In this document: positions 8,238 to 15,818 of the stretch, in pieces
Layout of the letters: each line of letters opens with the position of its first letter
Numbering within the stretch: the first letter of the stretch is position 1
Made by a program: the position numbers and the translations under genes
Source: an uncultured Granulosicoccaceae bacterium
Lineage (GTDB): Bacteria > Pseudomonadota > Gammaproteobacteria > Granulosicoccales > Granulosicoccaceae
Length of the DNA: 43,977 bases
Assembly (NCBI GenBank): GCA_938045275.1
Contig: CALIMV010000242.1
Coordinates: forward strand, 1-43,977
Reading direction: 5' to 3'
Notes under the pieces: generated by a model
The model's database searches: none
Told to the model about the DNA's origin: nothing
Seen by the model: the letters and a program-made list of their open reading frames with translations, nothing else

Positions 8238-9047
8238 TTAACTGGTAGCAGAAACCGCCTCGGTTCGCTGATTGACAAGCTGATTCAAACAGTCATCATC
8301 GAGCGCGTTAATGGGTGAAAAGTCGCGGTGCGCAATCCATTCTTCACGATTAAACGCGCGAATATGATTATCAATATGACACAGTGATAAATACACAATG
8401 GTTCGATCAAACGGTGAAATATTGGCAGGGCTGGCATGGACCAATAACGAGGAAAAAAGCAACACGCTGCCAGCGTCTCCTGTAGGGGCCACACAACCTC
8501 CGTGCGCGGCAAGCTCGCTGACTTTTTCCCGATCGAGTGTCCACAAAGGATAAGATGTGGTTTCAAGATCGTGACCCGCCTCCACCACACCGTATTTGTG
8601 GCTCCCTGGTAGAAACAATAGCGGACCATTGGCAGCTGTTACATCGTCTATAAACACAGCGATATTCATTGCCCGAGGTTCCGGCATTTCATCATCACGT
8701 TTCCAAGTGCCGTAGTCCTGATGCCACTGCCACACATCACCATCGAAAGCGGCCTTAGCATTGACTTTGAACTGATGCATGTATACCGGACCATCAAGCA
8801 ATTGCTCTACCGGGTTTATCAAACGCGGATGTGCACCCAAGCGGCGAAATCCCTCGTTGTAGGTGTGAGCTGCAAACGCCGTGCGGGCAACACCCGATGC
8901 TTCTCGCCAAACCTCTTTTCGGTCAGACCGATAGACATTGTCTGCTTCGTCTTTTAAAAGATCGGCCTCGGGCTTGGTAAACAAGTTAGGAAAAAACAGA
9001 TAACCGGTGCGATCAAATTCATCGAGCTGGTCTTTGGTTAGTTGCAT
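8238..9047 (-). CDS. Phytanoyl-CoA dioxygenase (PhyH)/EctD-like Fe(II)/2-oxoglutarate oxygenase
   Basis: I choose the ATG at 9047 (269 residues, MQLTKDQLDEFDRTGYLFFP) over one 11 codons upstream, because AGGGAG lies 8 nt before it. The Fe(II) facial triad is H109-x-D111 in WQWHQDYGTW and H204 in LLVHAS. R215 is the likely 2-oxoglutarate-binding arginine. The stretch VYMHQFKVNAKAAFDGDVWQ resembles ectoine hydroxylase relatives, but no ectoine biosynthesis genes are present here, so hydroxylation of another small metabolite is equally likely. It is the upstream partner of the COG4091 dehydrogenase. A hydroxylation-then-oxidation sequence is a reasonable inference. Confidence 0.88.
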   Translation of the reverse strand: MQLTKDQLDEFDRTGYLFFPNLFTKPEADLLKDEADNVYRSDRKEVWREASGVARTAFAAHTYNEGFRRLGAHPRLINPVEQLLDGPVYMHQFKVNAKAAFDGDVWQWHQDYGTWKRDDEMPEPRAMNIAVFIDDVTAANGPLLFLPGSHKYGVVEAGHDLETTSYPLWTLDREKVSELAAHGGCVAPTGDAGSVLLFSSLLVHASPANISPFDRTIVYLSLCHIDNHIRAFNREEWIAHRDFSPINALDDDCLNQLVNQRTEAVSATS

Positions 9048-9091
9048 AGCACGCTCCCTTTTGCCAGAACATACCGCCACGACACCTATGT

Positions 9092-9124
9092 GTCAAACTC
9101 ATGGGTCAAACTTATAGGTCAAAT
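9092..9124. repeat. 13-bp tandem repeat, about 2.5-3 copies
   Basis: GTCAAACTCATGG, GTCAAACTTATAG and GTCAAATT start at 9092, 9105 and 9118, an exact 13-bp period, in the spacer between gpsA and the PhyH gene. A more degenerate copy may precede them. The repeats could be slippage products or iterated protein sites. Nothing else marks the spacer. Confidence 0.7.
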
Positions 9125-9136
9125 TCGGCATAACTA

Positions 9137-10129
9137 CTACATTTCGGCGCCGGTGTTTCTGGCTAGCAGTGCCTTGACCGCTTCGCGTGGGTCCAAACCT
9201 TCTATCAGAACACGATAAACCTGCTCAATAATCGGCAACTCGACCCCCAGGCGTTGCGCCTGTTCAAACACTGCTCGAGACGCCTGCACACCCTCAACCA
9301 CTTGCTTGATCTCTTCTTCGGCTTGAGCGACTGTTTTTCCCGCCGCCAGTGCCAGTCCCATACGCCGATTACGCGATTGATTATCGGTGCAAGTCAGTAC
9401 CAGATCACCCATACCAGCCAAACCCATGAACGTTTCGGCTTTCGCACCCATAGCAACACCGAACTTTTGCATCTCGCGCAGACCACGATTAATCAGTGCA
9501 ATTCGAGCATTTGCACCGAACCCCAGCCCATCGGATAAACCGGCACCAATTGCCAGCACATTCTTAACAGCCCCACCCACTTCAACGCCAACAATGTCTT
9601 CGGAGGTGTAGGCAAGAAATGATGAACTTGATAGATAGCCGGCAAGCTGATTTGCAAAGTCGGGCACAGAAGCTGCCACCGTAATTGCCGTGGGCAAATC
9701 CTGCCCAACCTCAGTGGCGAATGTGGGTCCTGATAGCACGGCATATCGCGAACAAGTCGGTAAAACTTCAGCTACAACCTGGTGGGGAAGCAGACCCGTA
9801 GATAGCTCCAGGCCTTTTGTGGCCCAGCACACTGACAGGTTCCGGCCGTTTAACCGCTCCAGTATGCCTCGAAAAGAGTGACTCGGAACCGATACCATAA
9901 CGGTCGATGCGTTCTTCATCGCTTCGTCCCAGTCCGGTTCAGCTCTGAGCGTATCCGGAAATTTGGCACCAGGCAGATACCGTTCATTCTCCGACTTTTG
10001 CTGCATCTGGCCAAGCAAAGCCTTATCCCTACCCCACAGCGTAACGTTGGTACCTGAGCGTGCCATTTGTATAGCCAGGGCGGTCCCCCATGAACCTGAA
10101 CCGAGCACACTGATTTTATTGTCAGTCAT
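9137..10129 (-). CDS. gpsA: Glycerol-3-phosphate dehydrogenase [NAD(P)+]
   Basis: The enzyme reduces dihydroxyacetone phosphate to sn-glycerol 3-phosphate, the backbone for phospholipids, in the cytoplasm. The 330 residues begin MTDNKISVLGSGSWGTALAI, with the nucleotide-binding GSGSWG at 10-15. Then come ATKGLE and VLSGPTFA, the catalytic-lysine segment GGAVKNVLAIGAGLSDG and NRGLREM, all GpsA hallmarks. I prefer the ATG at 10129 (AGGG 5-6 nt upstream) over the one 10 codons earlier. The C-terminus PREAVKALLARNTGAEM is complete. It is divergent from the peptide ABC importer and upstream of the PhyH gene. The spacer on its 3' side carries 13-bp repeats. Confidence 0.97.
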   Translation of the reverse strand: MTDNKISVLGSGSWGTALAIQMARSGTNVTLWGRDKALLGQMQQKSENERYLPGAKFPDTLRAEPDWDEAMKNASTVMVSVPSHSFRGILERLNGRNLSVCWATKGLELSTGLLPHQVVAEVLPTCSRYAVLSGPTFATEVGQDLPTAITVAASVPDFANQLAGYLSSSSFLAYTSEDIVGVEVGGAVKNVLAIGAGLSDGLGFGANARIALINRGLREMQKFGVAMGAKAETFMGLAGMGDLVLTCTDNQSRNRRMGLALAAGKTVAQAEEEIKQVVEGVQASRAVFEQAQRLGVELPIIEQVYRVLIEGLDPREAVKALLARNTGAEM

Positions 10130-10290
10130 ATCCCTGCCTTTATGAAATATTTGTACCAAACGCTGTTTATTTTAGTTCATCGATAGGATCCTAACCGTAC
10201 GATCTGGCTACAAATCATCGCAAGTGCTTGTTAACGAAGTCGTTCAGGGATATTCTGCACCAACACAATGAAATAAAGAGGAAAAACCAG

Positions 10291-11865
10291 ATGCGTAAAA
10301 TCACTCTTTCAAGTCTGTTACTACTGTGTTGTTCTTTATCGATACCAGCTTTCTCAGCAACCATTAACATTCATAATGGTGGTGACCCAACCTCTCTCGA
10401 CCCTCATAAGCTTTCAGGCGATTGGGAAAATCGAATCGCTGGCGATATCTTCGAAGGCCTGGTAACGGAAGACATTGGTGCACAAGCCATCCCCGGTCAG
10501 GCAGAAAGCTGGACCATTTCCGATGATGGTCTTGTTTACACTTTTACATTGCGCGATGGCATAACCTGGAGCGATGGAAAAGCGATTACCGCTGACGATT
10601 TTGTGTTCTCGTTTCAACGTCTGATGGACCCTGCCACTGCTGCAGAATACGCCTATCTGCAATACCCGATAAAAAACGCTGAAGCAATCAATAGCGGTGA
10701 GAACACCGATATTGCATCGCTGGGTGTACGAGCCGTTGATGAAAAAACACTGGAGATCACGCTTGAACAACCGACACCCTATTTTATTGGTGCACTGACA
10801 CACTACACTGCTTATGCAATACCCAAGCACGTTATCGATGCACATGGTGACGATTGGGTAAAGGTTGAAAACATCGCTACTAATGGCCCGTACAAACCAT
10901 CCGAATGGGTGCCAGGCTCACATGTAACCACCGTAAAAAATGAAGCCCACTATGACGCAGCGAACACAAAACTCGATGGTGCAAAATTCTTTGTTCTGGA
11001 AGATCAATCTGCCGCGTTAAAACGTTACCGCGCTGGTGAGTTCGATATTCTGACTGATTTCCCAACCGATCAGTACGAATGGATGGAAGAGAATTTACCC
11101 GGCCAGGCACATGTTGCCCCGTTCGCCGGATTGTACTACTACGTTATAAACAATAAAAAACCACCATTTGATAATCCAAATGTGCGAAAAGCGTTGTCAA
11201 TGTCTATCAACCGTGAAGTTATCGGGCCTCAAATTCTTGGAACAGGCGAAATTCCGGCCTACTCCTGGGTACCTCCCGGCATGGCTAACTACGGTGAGCC
11301 GGCGACGGTTGATTGGAAAGACATGCCTTACGGTGAAAAAGTTGAGACTGCGAAAAAGCTACTGGAAGAAGCCGGTTTTAATAGTGACAACCCCCTTGAA
11401 CTTCAATTGCGCTACAACACCAATGAAAACCACAAGCGCATTGCGGTTGCTGTAGCGGCCATGTGGAAACCACTGGGCGTTGAGGTGGAACTTTACAACA
11501 CTGAAACGAAAGTACACTACGATGAATTGCAAAAAGGCATTGTTGATGTAGGACGTGCCGGTTGGCTGGCAGACTATAACGATGCAGACAATTTTTTGAA
11601 ACTGTTGAAATCCACGGTTCAGTTTAACTATGGTCGATACGCAAACGCCGATTTTGACGCCTTGCTAGACAAAGCCAATGTCACCACTGATGCTGCTGCC
11701 CGAGCCGACCTGCTGCGACAAGCCGAAGAAATTGCGTTAAGCGAATCAGCCAGTATTCCAATTTACTATTACCTTTCCAGAAACGTGGTGTCGCCAAAAG
11801 TGTCAGGCTTTGAAGATAACGCGTTTGATATTCACCGTACACGTTGGCTTGACCTAGCCGAATAG
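10291..11865 (+). CDS. Peptide ABC transporter substrate-binding protein (OppA/DppA family)
   Basis: This is the periplasmic binding protein of an oligopeptide-type importer. I choose the ATG at 10291 (524 residues) because AAAGAGG lies just upstream and it gives a proper signal peptide, MRKITLSSLLLLCCSLSIPA followed by FSA. The mature protein has the SBP family 5 pattern, starting INIHNGGDPTSLDPHKLSGD, then DGITWSDGKAITADDFVFSF, NPNVRKALSMSINREVI, and a C-terminal IPIYYYLSRNVVSP. It heads a four-gene cluster with two permeases and a fused ATPase. A strong hairpin separates it from the permease genes, as often seen where the binding protein is made in excess. Tetra- or tripeptides are typical ligands, but the actual one is unknown. 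Confidence 0.93.
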   Translation: MRKITLSSLLLLCCSLSIPAFSATINIHNGGDPTSLDPHKLSGDWENRIAGDIFEGLVTEDIGAQAIPGQAESWTISDDGLVYTFTLRDGITWSDGKAITADDFVFSFQRLMDPATAAEYAYLQYPIKNAEAINSGENTDIASLGVRAVDEKTLEITLEQPTPYFIGALTHYTAYAIPKHVIDAHGDDWVKVENIATNGPYKPSEWVPGSHVTTVKNEAHYDAANTKLDGAKFFVLEDQSAALKRYRAGEFDILTDFPTDQYEWMEENLPGQAHVAPFAGLYYYVINNKKPPFDNPNVRKALSMSINREVIGPQILGTGEIPAYSWVPPGMANYGEPATVDWKDMPYGEKVETAKKLLEEAGFNSDNPLELQLRYNTNENHKRIAVAVAAMWKPLGVEVELYNTETKVHYDELQKGIVDVGRAGWLADYNDADNFLKLLKSTVQFNYGRYANADFDALLDKANVTTDAAARADLLRQAEEIALSESASIPIYYYLSRNVVSPKVSGFEDNAFDIHRTRWLDLAE

Positions 11866-11876
11866 CACAACGTACC

Positions 11877-11904
11877 CACCCGATGGCACTGGCGCCATCG
11901 GGTG
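11877..11904 (+). terminator. Intercistronic hairpin between oppA- and oppB-type genes
   Basis: A perfect 11-bp inverted repeat, CACCCGATGGC (11877-11887) and GCCATCGGGTG (11894-11904), has a 6-nt loop. No U-tract follows, so it is more likely a partial terminator or mRNA-stabilising hairpin than a full stop. Its 3' arm ends 7 nt before the ATG at 11912 and includes the only GGTG that could serve as Shine-Dalgarno, so it may also damp permease translation. Confidence 0.55.
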
Positions 11905-11911
11905 TATTTCC

Positions 11912-12835
11912 ATGCTGCGCTATGCATTAAATCGATTGCTGTCCACTATCCCGGTTTTGTGGATAGCTGTCACTGCTTGTTTTTTTATTCTGCGTTTGGC
12001 TCCGGGAGGACCGTTCGATGGGGAACGACAGCTTCCGCAGCGAATCAAAGACAATTTAGCCGCCCACTATAACCTTGATAAACCGATAGTTGAGCAGTAT
12101 TTTATTTATGTTGGTAATGTGCTCAAAGGCGATCTTGGACCGTCATTTATCAATCAAGATTTTAATGTCGCCGAGCAACTTGCTATAGGTTTGCCTTACA
12201 CCATCATACTTGGTAGCGTAGCGTTTATTCTTGCTATAGCTATTGGCATTCTAGCCGGTGTCATGGGCGCCCTTTACCGAAATCGTCATCCAGACTATGT
12301 GCTCGGGCTGATTATATTAACCGGGCTTGTCATACCAAACTTTCTCGTCGCACCGATACTGCAATTGGTATTCGGGCTCAAGCTTGAGTGGCTACCGGTT
12401 GGTGGCTGGGGAGATGGGTCAATTAGCTTTCTGGTTCTACCAGTGGTGGTGCTTGCGTTACCCCATATAGCACGCATTTCACGTCTCATGCGTGGTGCAT
12501 TAATTGAGGTGCTTAACAGTAACTACATTCGAACGGCCCGGTCTAAAGGATATAGTAGTAGCCGTGTGATCATAAAGCATGCACTCAAGCCAGCCTTAAT
12601 GCCAGTAGTTTCCTACCTTGGACCTGCCGCTGGATTTTTGCTAACAGGTTCCCTGGTTGTTGAAACTATTTTCGGGCTACCTGGAATTGGGCGTTACTTT
12701 ATTAATGCTGCGCTGAACCGGGACTATGGCATGGTGTTGGGAACGGTCATATTTTATATGGTGTTGATCGTTACACTGAATTTAATAGTTGATATTGTTT
12801 ACGCGTGGCTAGACCCCAGGGTTAGAACCCAATGA
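11912..12835 (+). CDS. Peptide ABC transporter permease (OppB/DppB type)
   Basis: The 307-residue inner-membrane permease has about six helices. It starts MLRYALNRLLSTIPVLWIAV, the classic OppB/DppB N-terminus, and contains the FFILRLAPGGPF segment. The EAA loop that docks with the ATPase reads YIRTARSKGYSSSRVIIKHA, around residues 205-225. It forms the translocation channel with the next gene, which it overlaps by 4 nt (ATGA at 12832-12835). The start codon lies 7 nt behind an intercistronic hairpin whose stem contains its probable ribosome-binding bases. Confidence 0.95.
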   Translation: MLRYALNRLLSTIPVLWIAVTACFFILRLAPGGPFDGERQLPQRIKDNLAAHYNLDKPIVEQYFIYVGNVLKGDLGPSFINQDFNVAEQLAIGLPYTIILGSVAFILAIAIGILAGVMGALYRNRHPDYVLGLIILTGLVIPNFLVAPILQLVFGLKLEWLPVGGWGDGSISFLVLPVVVLALPHIARISRLMRGALIEVLNSNYIRTARSKGYSSSRVIIKHALKPALMPVVSYLGPAAGFLLTGSLVVETIFGLPGIGRYFINAALNRDYGMVLGTVIFYMVLIVTLNLIVDIVYAWLDPRVRTQ

Positions 12836-13716
12836 GCGCAACTATGCAACTACCTACTGAAGGTCGAAGCCTGTTGCAAAACGCGCTGATGCGACTTCGG
12901 GCAAACAAAGGTGCGATGGTATCTCTGTTTGTGCTCACCTTGCTGATTCTGGCGGCATTTATAGGCCCTTATTTTATCCCTTTCAACTATCAAGACCCAG
13001 ACTGGGCCGCATTTCGGACACCACCATCTTTGTCTTCTGGTCATTATTTTGGAACCGATCAGAACGGAAGAGACCTACTGGCCAGGACACTTTACGGAAC
13101 GCGGGTATCGCTAATTGTGGCTCTTGTGGCAACGATTGTAGCGATCATCATCGGCGTAAGCTTTGGCGCTATCGCCGGCTACTTCGGTGGCAGACTTGAC
13201 CAGGCAATGATGCGGTTTGTAGACATCATCTATGCATTGCCATACATTTTGTTTGTCATCTTGCTTATGGTGGTATTCGGGAGAAATGTGTATCTTTTAT
13301 TTGCCGCCATTGGTGCGTTGGAGTGGCTAACCATGGCAAGAATAGTTCGAGGTCAAACCCTATCAATAAAACAACGCGAATTTATAGAAGCCGCACGAGC
13401 TGCAGGCGTTAAACCACTGACTATTGTGTTCAGGCATATCGTTCCAAACCTGATTGGACCAGTTGTGATCTATGCCGCTTTGACAGTGCCCGAAATAGTG
13501 GCAACAGAAAGCTTCCTGTCCTATCTTGGATTCGGTGTGCAAGAGCCATTGACCTCATTAGGTACCTTGATCGCCGAGGGCGGTAAAGTGATGGAAGTGT
13601 TGCCATGGTTGCTGTGGTTTCCTGCCACCTTTCTAGTGGTAATGCTGCTGTGCATGCTGTTTATAGGCGATGGACTACGTGACGCATTCGATACTCGCGA
13701 GCACATGCCAAAATGA
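12832..13716 (+). CDS. Peptide ABC transporter permease (OppC/DppC type)
   Basis: The 294-residue inner-membrane permease pairs with the OppB-type protein. It has the OppC N-terminal region ahead of helix 1 (LMRLRANKGAMVSLFVLTLL), the periplasmic segment HYFGTDQNGRDLLARTLYGT that is nearly invariant in OppC/DppC, and the EAA loop FIEAARAAGVKPLTIVFRHI. Both ends overlap neighbours by 4 nt (ATGA), so the three transporter genes are translationally coupled. Its reading frame is complete and of normal length. Confidence 0.95.
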   Translation: MSATMQLPTEGRSLLQNALMRLRANKGAMVSLFVLTLLILAAFIGPYFIPFNYQDPDWAAFRTPPSLSSGHYFGTDQNGRDLLARTLYGTRVSLIVALVATIVAIIIGVSFGAIAGYFGGRLDQAMMRFVDIIYALPYILFVILLMVVFGRNVYLLFAAIGALEWLTMARIVRGQTLSIKQREFIEAARAAGVKPLTIVFRHIVPNLIGPVVIYAALTVPEIVATESFLSYLGFGVQEPLTSLGTLIAEGGKVMEVLPWLLWFPATFLVVMLLCMLFIGDGLRDAFDTREHMPK

Positions 13717-15515
13717 ACCAACCCGTGCTCAGTATTAACAACCTCAGCATCGAATTTGAAACGCCCGACGGACTCATACGCGCTGTCAACAATATAGCTT
13801 GCCACGTCAATTCTGGAGAATGTCTGGGCATCGTGGGCGAGTCTGGTTCTGGAAAAAGTCAAACATTTCTGGCAACAATGGGGCTATTGGCCAACAACGG
13901 ACACGCTCGTGGCGAAGTGTTATTTGGTGGCAAAAATCTGTTGCAGCTATCAACTCGCGAGCTCAACAAAATACTGGGAGATCGTCTCTCCATCATATTT
14001 CAAGATCCGCTTACATCGCTCACTCCTCATATGCGTATTGGTGAACAGATGGCCGAAGTACTGCACGTGCATAGACAACTTAAAGGCCACCAATCCCAGC
14101 AATTGTGTTTGCAGTGGCTCGATCGAGTACATATACCCGAGGCCAGACAACGCTTAAAACAATACCCGCACGAACTCTCAGGAGGCATGCGTCAACGTGT
14201 CATGATCGCCATGTGTATGCTGTGCCAGCCTGAGCTACTCATTGCTGATGAGCCAACAACTGCTCTGGATGTGACAGTACAGGCAGAGATTTTGGATTTA
14301 ATGACCGAGCTACAACAAGATCTTGGCACTGCTATCGTATTAATAACGCACGATATGGGTGTGGTAGCACGTATGTGCGATCGAGTTCATGTAATGCGCT
14401 CTGGTGAATACATAGAAACCGGTTCGACTGAAGACATTTTTTATCGGCCAAAAGAAGCGTACACGCGAATGCTTCTGGATGCCGTTCCGAAATTCAATTT
14501 AGACAAAGTTGACAACCCGAATGTTGAAATATCGCAAGACTCCAACACCATTTTGGTTGCGGAAGATGTGCAAATACACTTCAAATTAAACACAAATTGG
14601 TTTTCACGTCCAATGACTTTGCGCGCAGTAGACGGAATATCATTCTCGTTAAATGCCGGAGAAACACTTGGCATTGTTGGTGAATCGGGTAGTGGTAAAT
14701 CAACATTGGCCCGTGCCATACTGCGTTTACTGCCAAAAACCGCCGGCACAGTGAGTTGGTTGGGCACCGACTTGAACAAACTTGATAAACAATCGATGCG
14801 CACTATGCGCAAAGATCTGCAAATTGTATTTCAGGACCCGTTAGCCAGTCTCGACCCTGCCAGAACCGTTGGGTTCTCTATTATGGAGCCTTTGTTAGTC
14901 CATGAACCGTCGTTGACATTATCAGGAAGACAAGATCGCGTCAAAGCCATAATGTTGAAAGTGGGTCTGGACGCTAGCCTGATCAACCGATACCCGCATG
15001 AACTTTCTGGCGGACAAAATCAGCGTGTAGGCATTGCACGCGCCATGATACTCAACCCGCAACTCATTATTTGTGACGAGGCGGTATCTGCACTTGACGT
15101 ATCCATACAAGCTCAGATTCTACAATTGCTAAAACAGCTGCAACGCGAGCGCGGTTTGTCCTATATTTTCATATCGCACGACTTATCAGTTGTGTCTGAA
15201 ATCTCACATCGAGTCATGGTGATGTATTTGGGCTCTGTAGTAGAGCTAGCCAGCAGCGAAAAACTATTTTCAAATCCTCAACACCCATACACCAAACAAC
15301 TTATTTCCGCGGTGCCCATTGCAGACCCCAAAATCGAACGCAGTCGACAAAGAATTAAATTTGGTACGGAGCTGGCTTCACCGCTTGACCTGAACGCTCG
15401 ATTGCGGTTTCTTCCGTCTAAGCGTTCTACCGAACCAAACTACCGTCCGAAATTACAGGAGCGATTTAAAGGCCATTTTGTTGCAGAACACGACGCCATT
15501 GCCGACCTCCTCTAG
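13713..15515 (+). CDS. Fused OppD-OppF-type peptide ABC transporter ATPase
   Basis: The 600-residue protein carries two complete nucleotide-binding domains, so it supplies both ATPase subunits. Domain 1 has Walker A GESGSGKS at 42-49, signature LSGGMRQR near 155 and Walker B LLIADEPTTALD near 175. Domain 2 has Walker A GESGSGKST near 325, signature LSGGQNQR near 430 and Walker B LIICDEAVSALD near 450. The oligopeptide-transporter C-terminal motif YLGSVVELASS with NPQHPYTKQLISAVP follows domain 2. Such fusions are known in many proteobacteria, for example the E. coli YejF and GsiA type. It overlaps the upstream permease by 4 nt and ends the cluster. Domain 1 has GKSQ in place of GKST, common in OppD-type domains. 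Confidence 0.95.
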   Translation: MNQPVLSINNLSIEFETPDGLIRAVNNIACHVNSGECLGIVGESGSGKSQTFLATMGLLANNGHARGEVLFGGKNLLQLSTRELNKILGDRLSIIFQDPLTSLTPHMRIGEQMAEVLHVHRQLKGHQSQQLCLQWLDRVHIPEARQRLKQYPHELSGGMRQRVMIAMCMLCQPELLIADEPTTALDVTVQAEILDLMTELQQDLGTAIVLITHDMGVVARMCDRVHVMRSGEYIETGSTEDIFYRPKEAYTRMLLDAVPKFNLDKVDNPNVEISQDSNTILVAEDVQIHFKLNTNWFSRPMTLRAVDGISFSLNAGETLGIVGESGSGKSTLARAILRLLPKTAGTVSWLGTDLNKLDKQSMRTMRKDLQIVFQDPLASLDPARTVGFSIMEPLLVHEPSLTLSGRQDRVKAIMLKVGLDASLINRYPHELSGGQNQRVGIARAMILNPQLIICDEAVSALDVSIQAQILQLLKQLQRERGLSYIFISHDLSVVSEISHRVMVMYLGSVVELASSEKLFSNPQHPYTKQLISAVPIADPKIERSRQRIKFGTELASPLDLNARLRFLPSKRSTEPNYRPKLQERFKGHFVAEHDAIADLL

Positions 15516-15818
15516 CCAGTGTGTTTGTAAACAAACGTTGAAAATTCGCCAATCAACTCAAGTTCACTGGTAACTGAATCTCATCATTTATCAGCTCAGG
15601 TATACACCTGTCAAAAGACAAAAATAAACAGCTCACTGAAAATGGGAACACATTATTTTCCGCAGAAACAGACTTGATTTGAATTTGTTGATCAAAATAC
15701 GAACAAGACCTCATTTTGAAACCCTGCTTGTTGATTACTTGGAATAGTAGGTGCAGTCGCATGTTGGCGACGCAATAAAAATGGGCAGTTTAGTCCTTAG
15801 TGCAACACTAATTTAGTC
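15516..15818. other. Intergenic region before the sulfotransferase-like/DegT fusion gene
   Basis: In 303 nt I see no credible gene. Just after the ATPase stop is a short dyad, GTTTGT-AA-ACAAAC, without a U-tract. A small hairpin TTAGTG-CAA-CACTAA (15797-15811) ends 7 nt before the ATG at 15819. No convincing promoter or Shine-Dalgarno is recognisable. Confidence 0.5.

Noticed and set aside
8238-9047. Assignment as ectoine hydroxylase EctD
   Set aside because: The HxD...H pattern is shared by all PhyH-type enzymes and no ectABC genes are near, so only the broader family is claimed.
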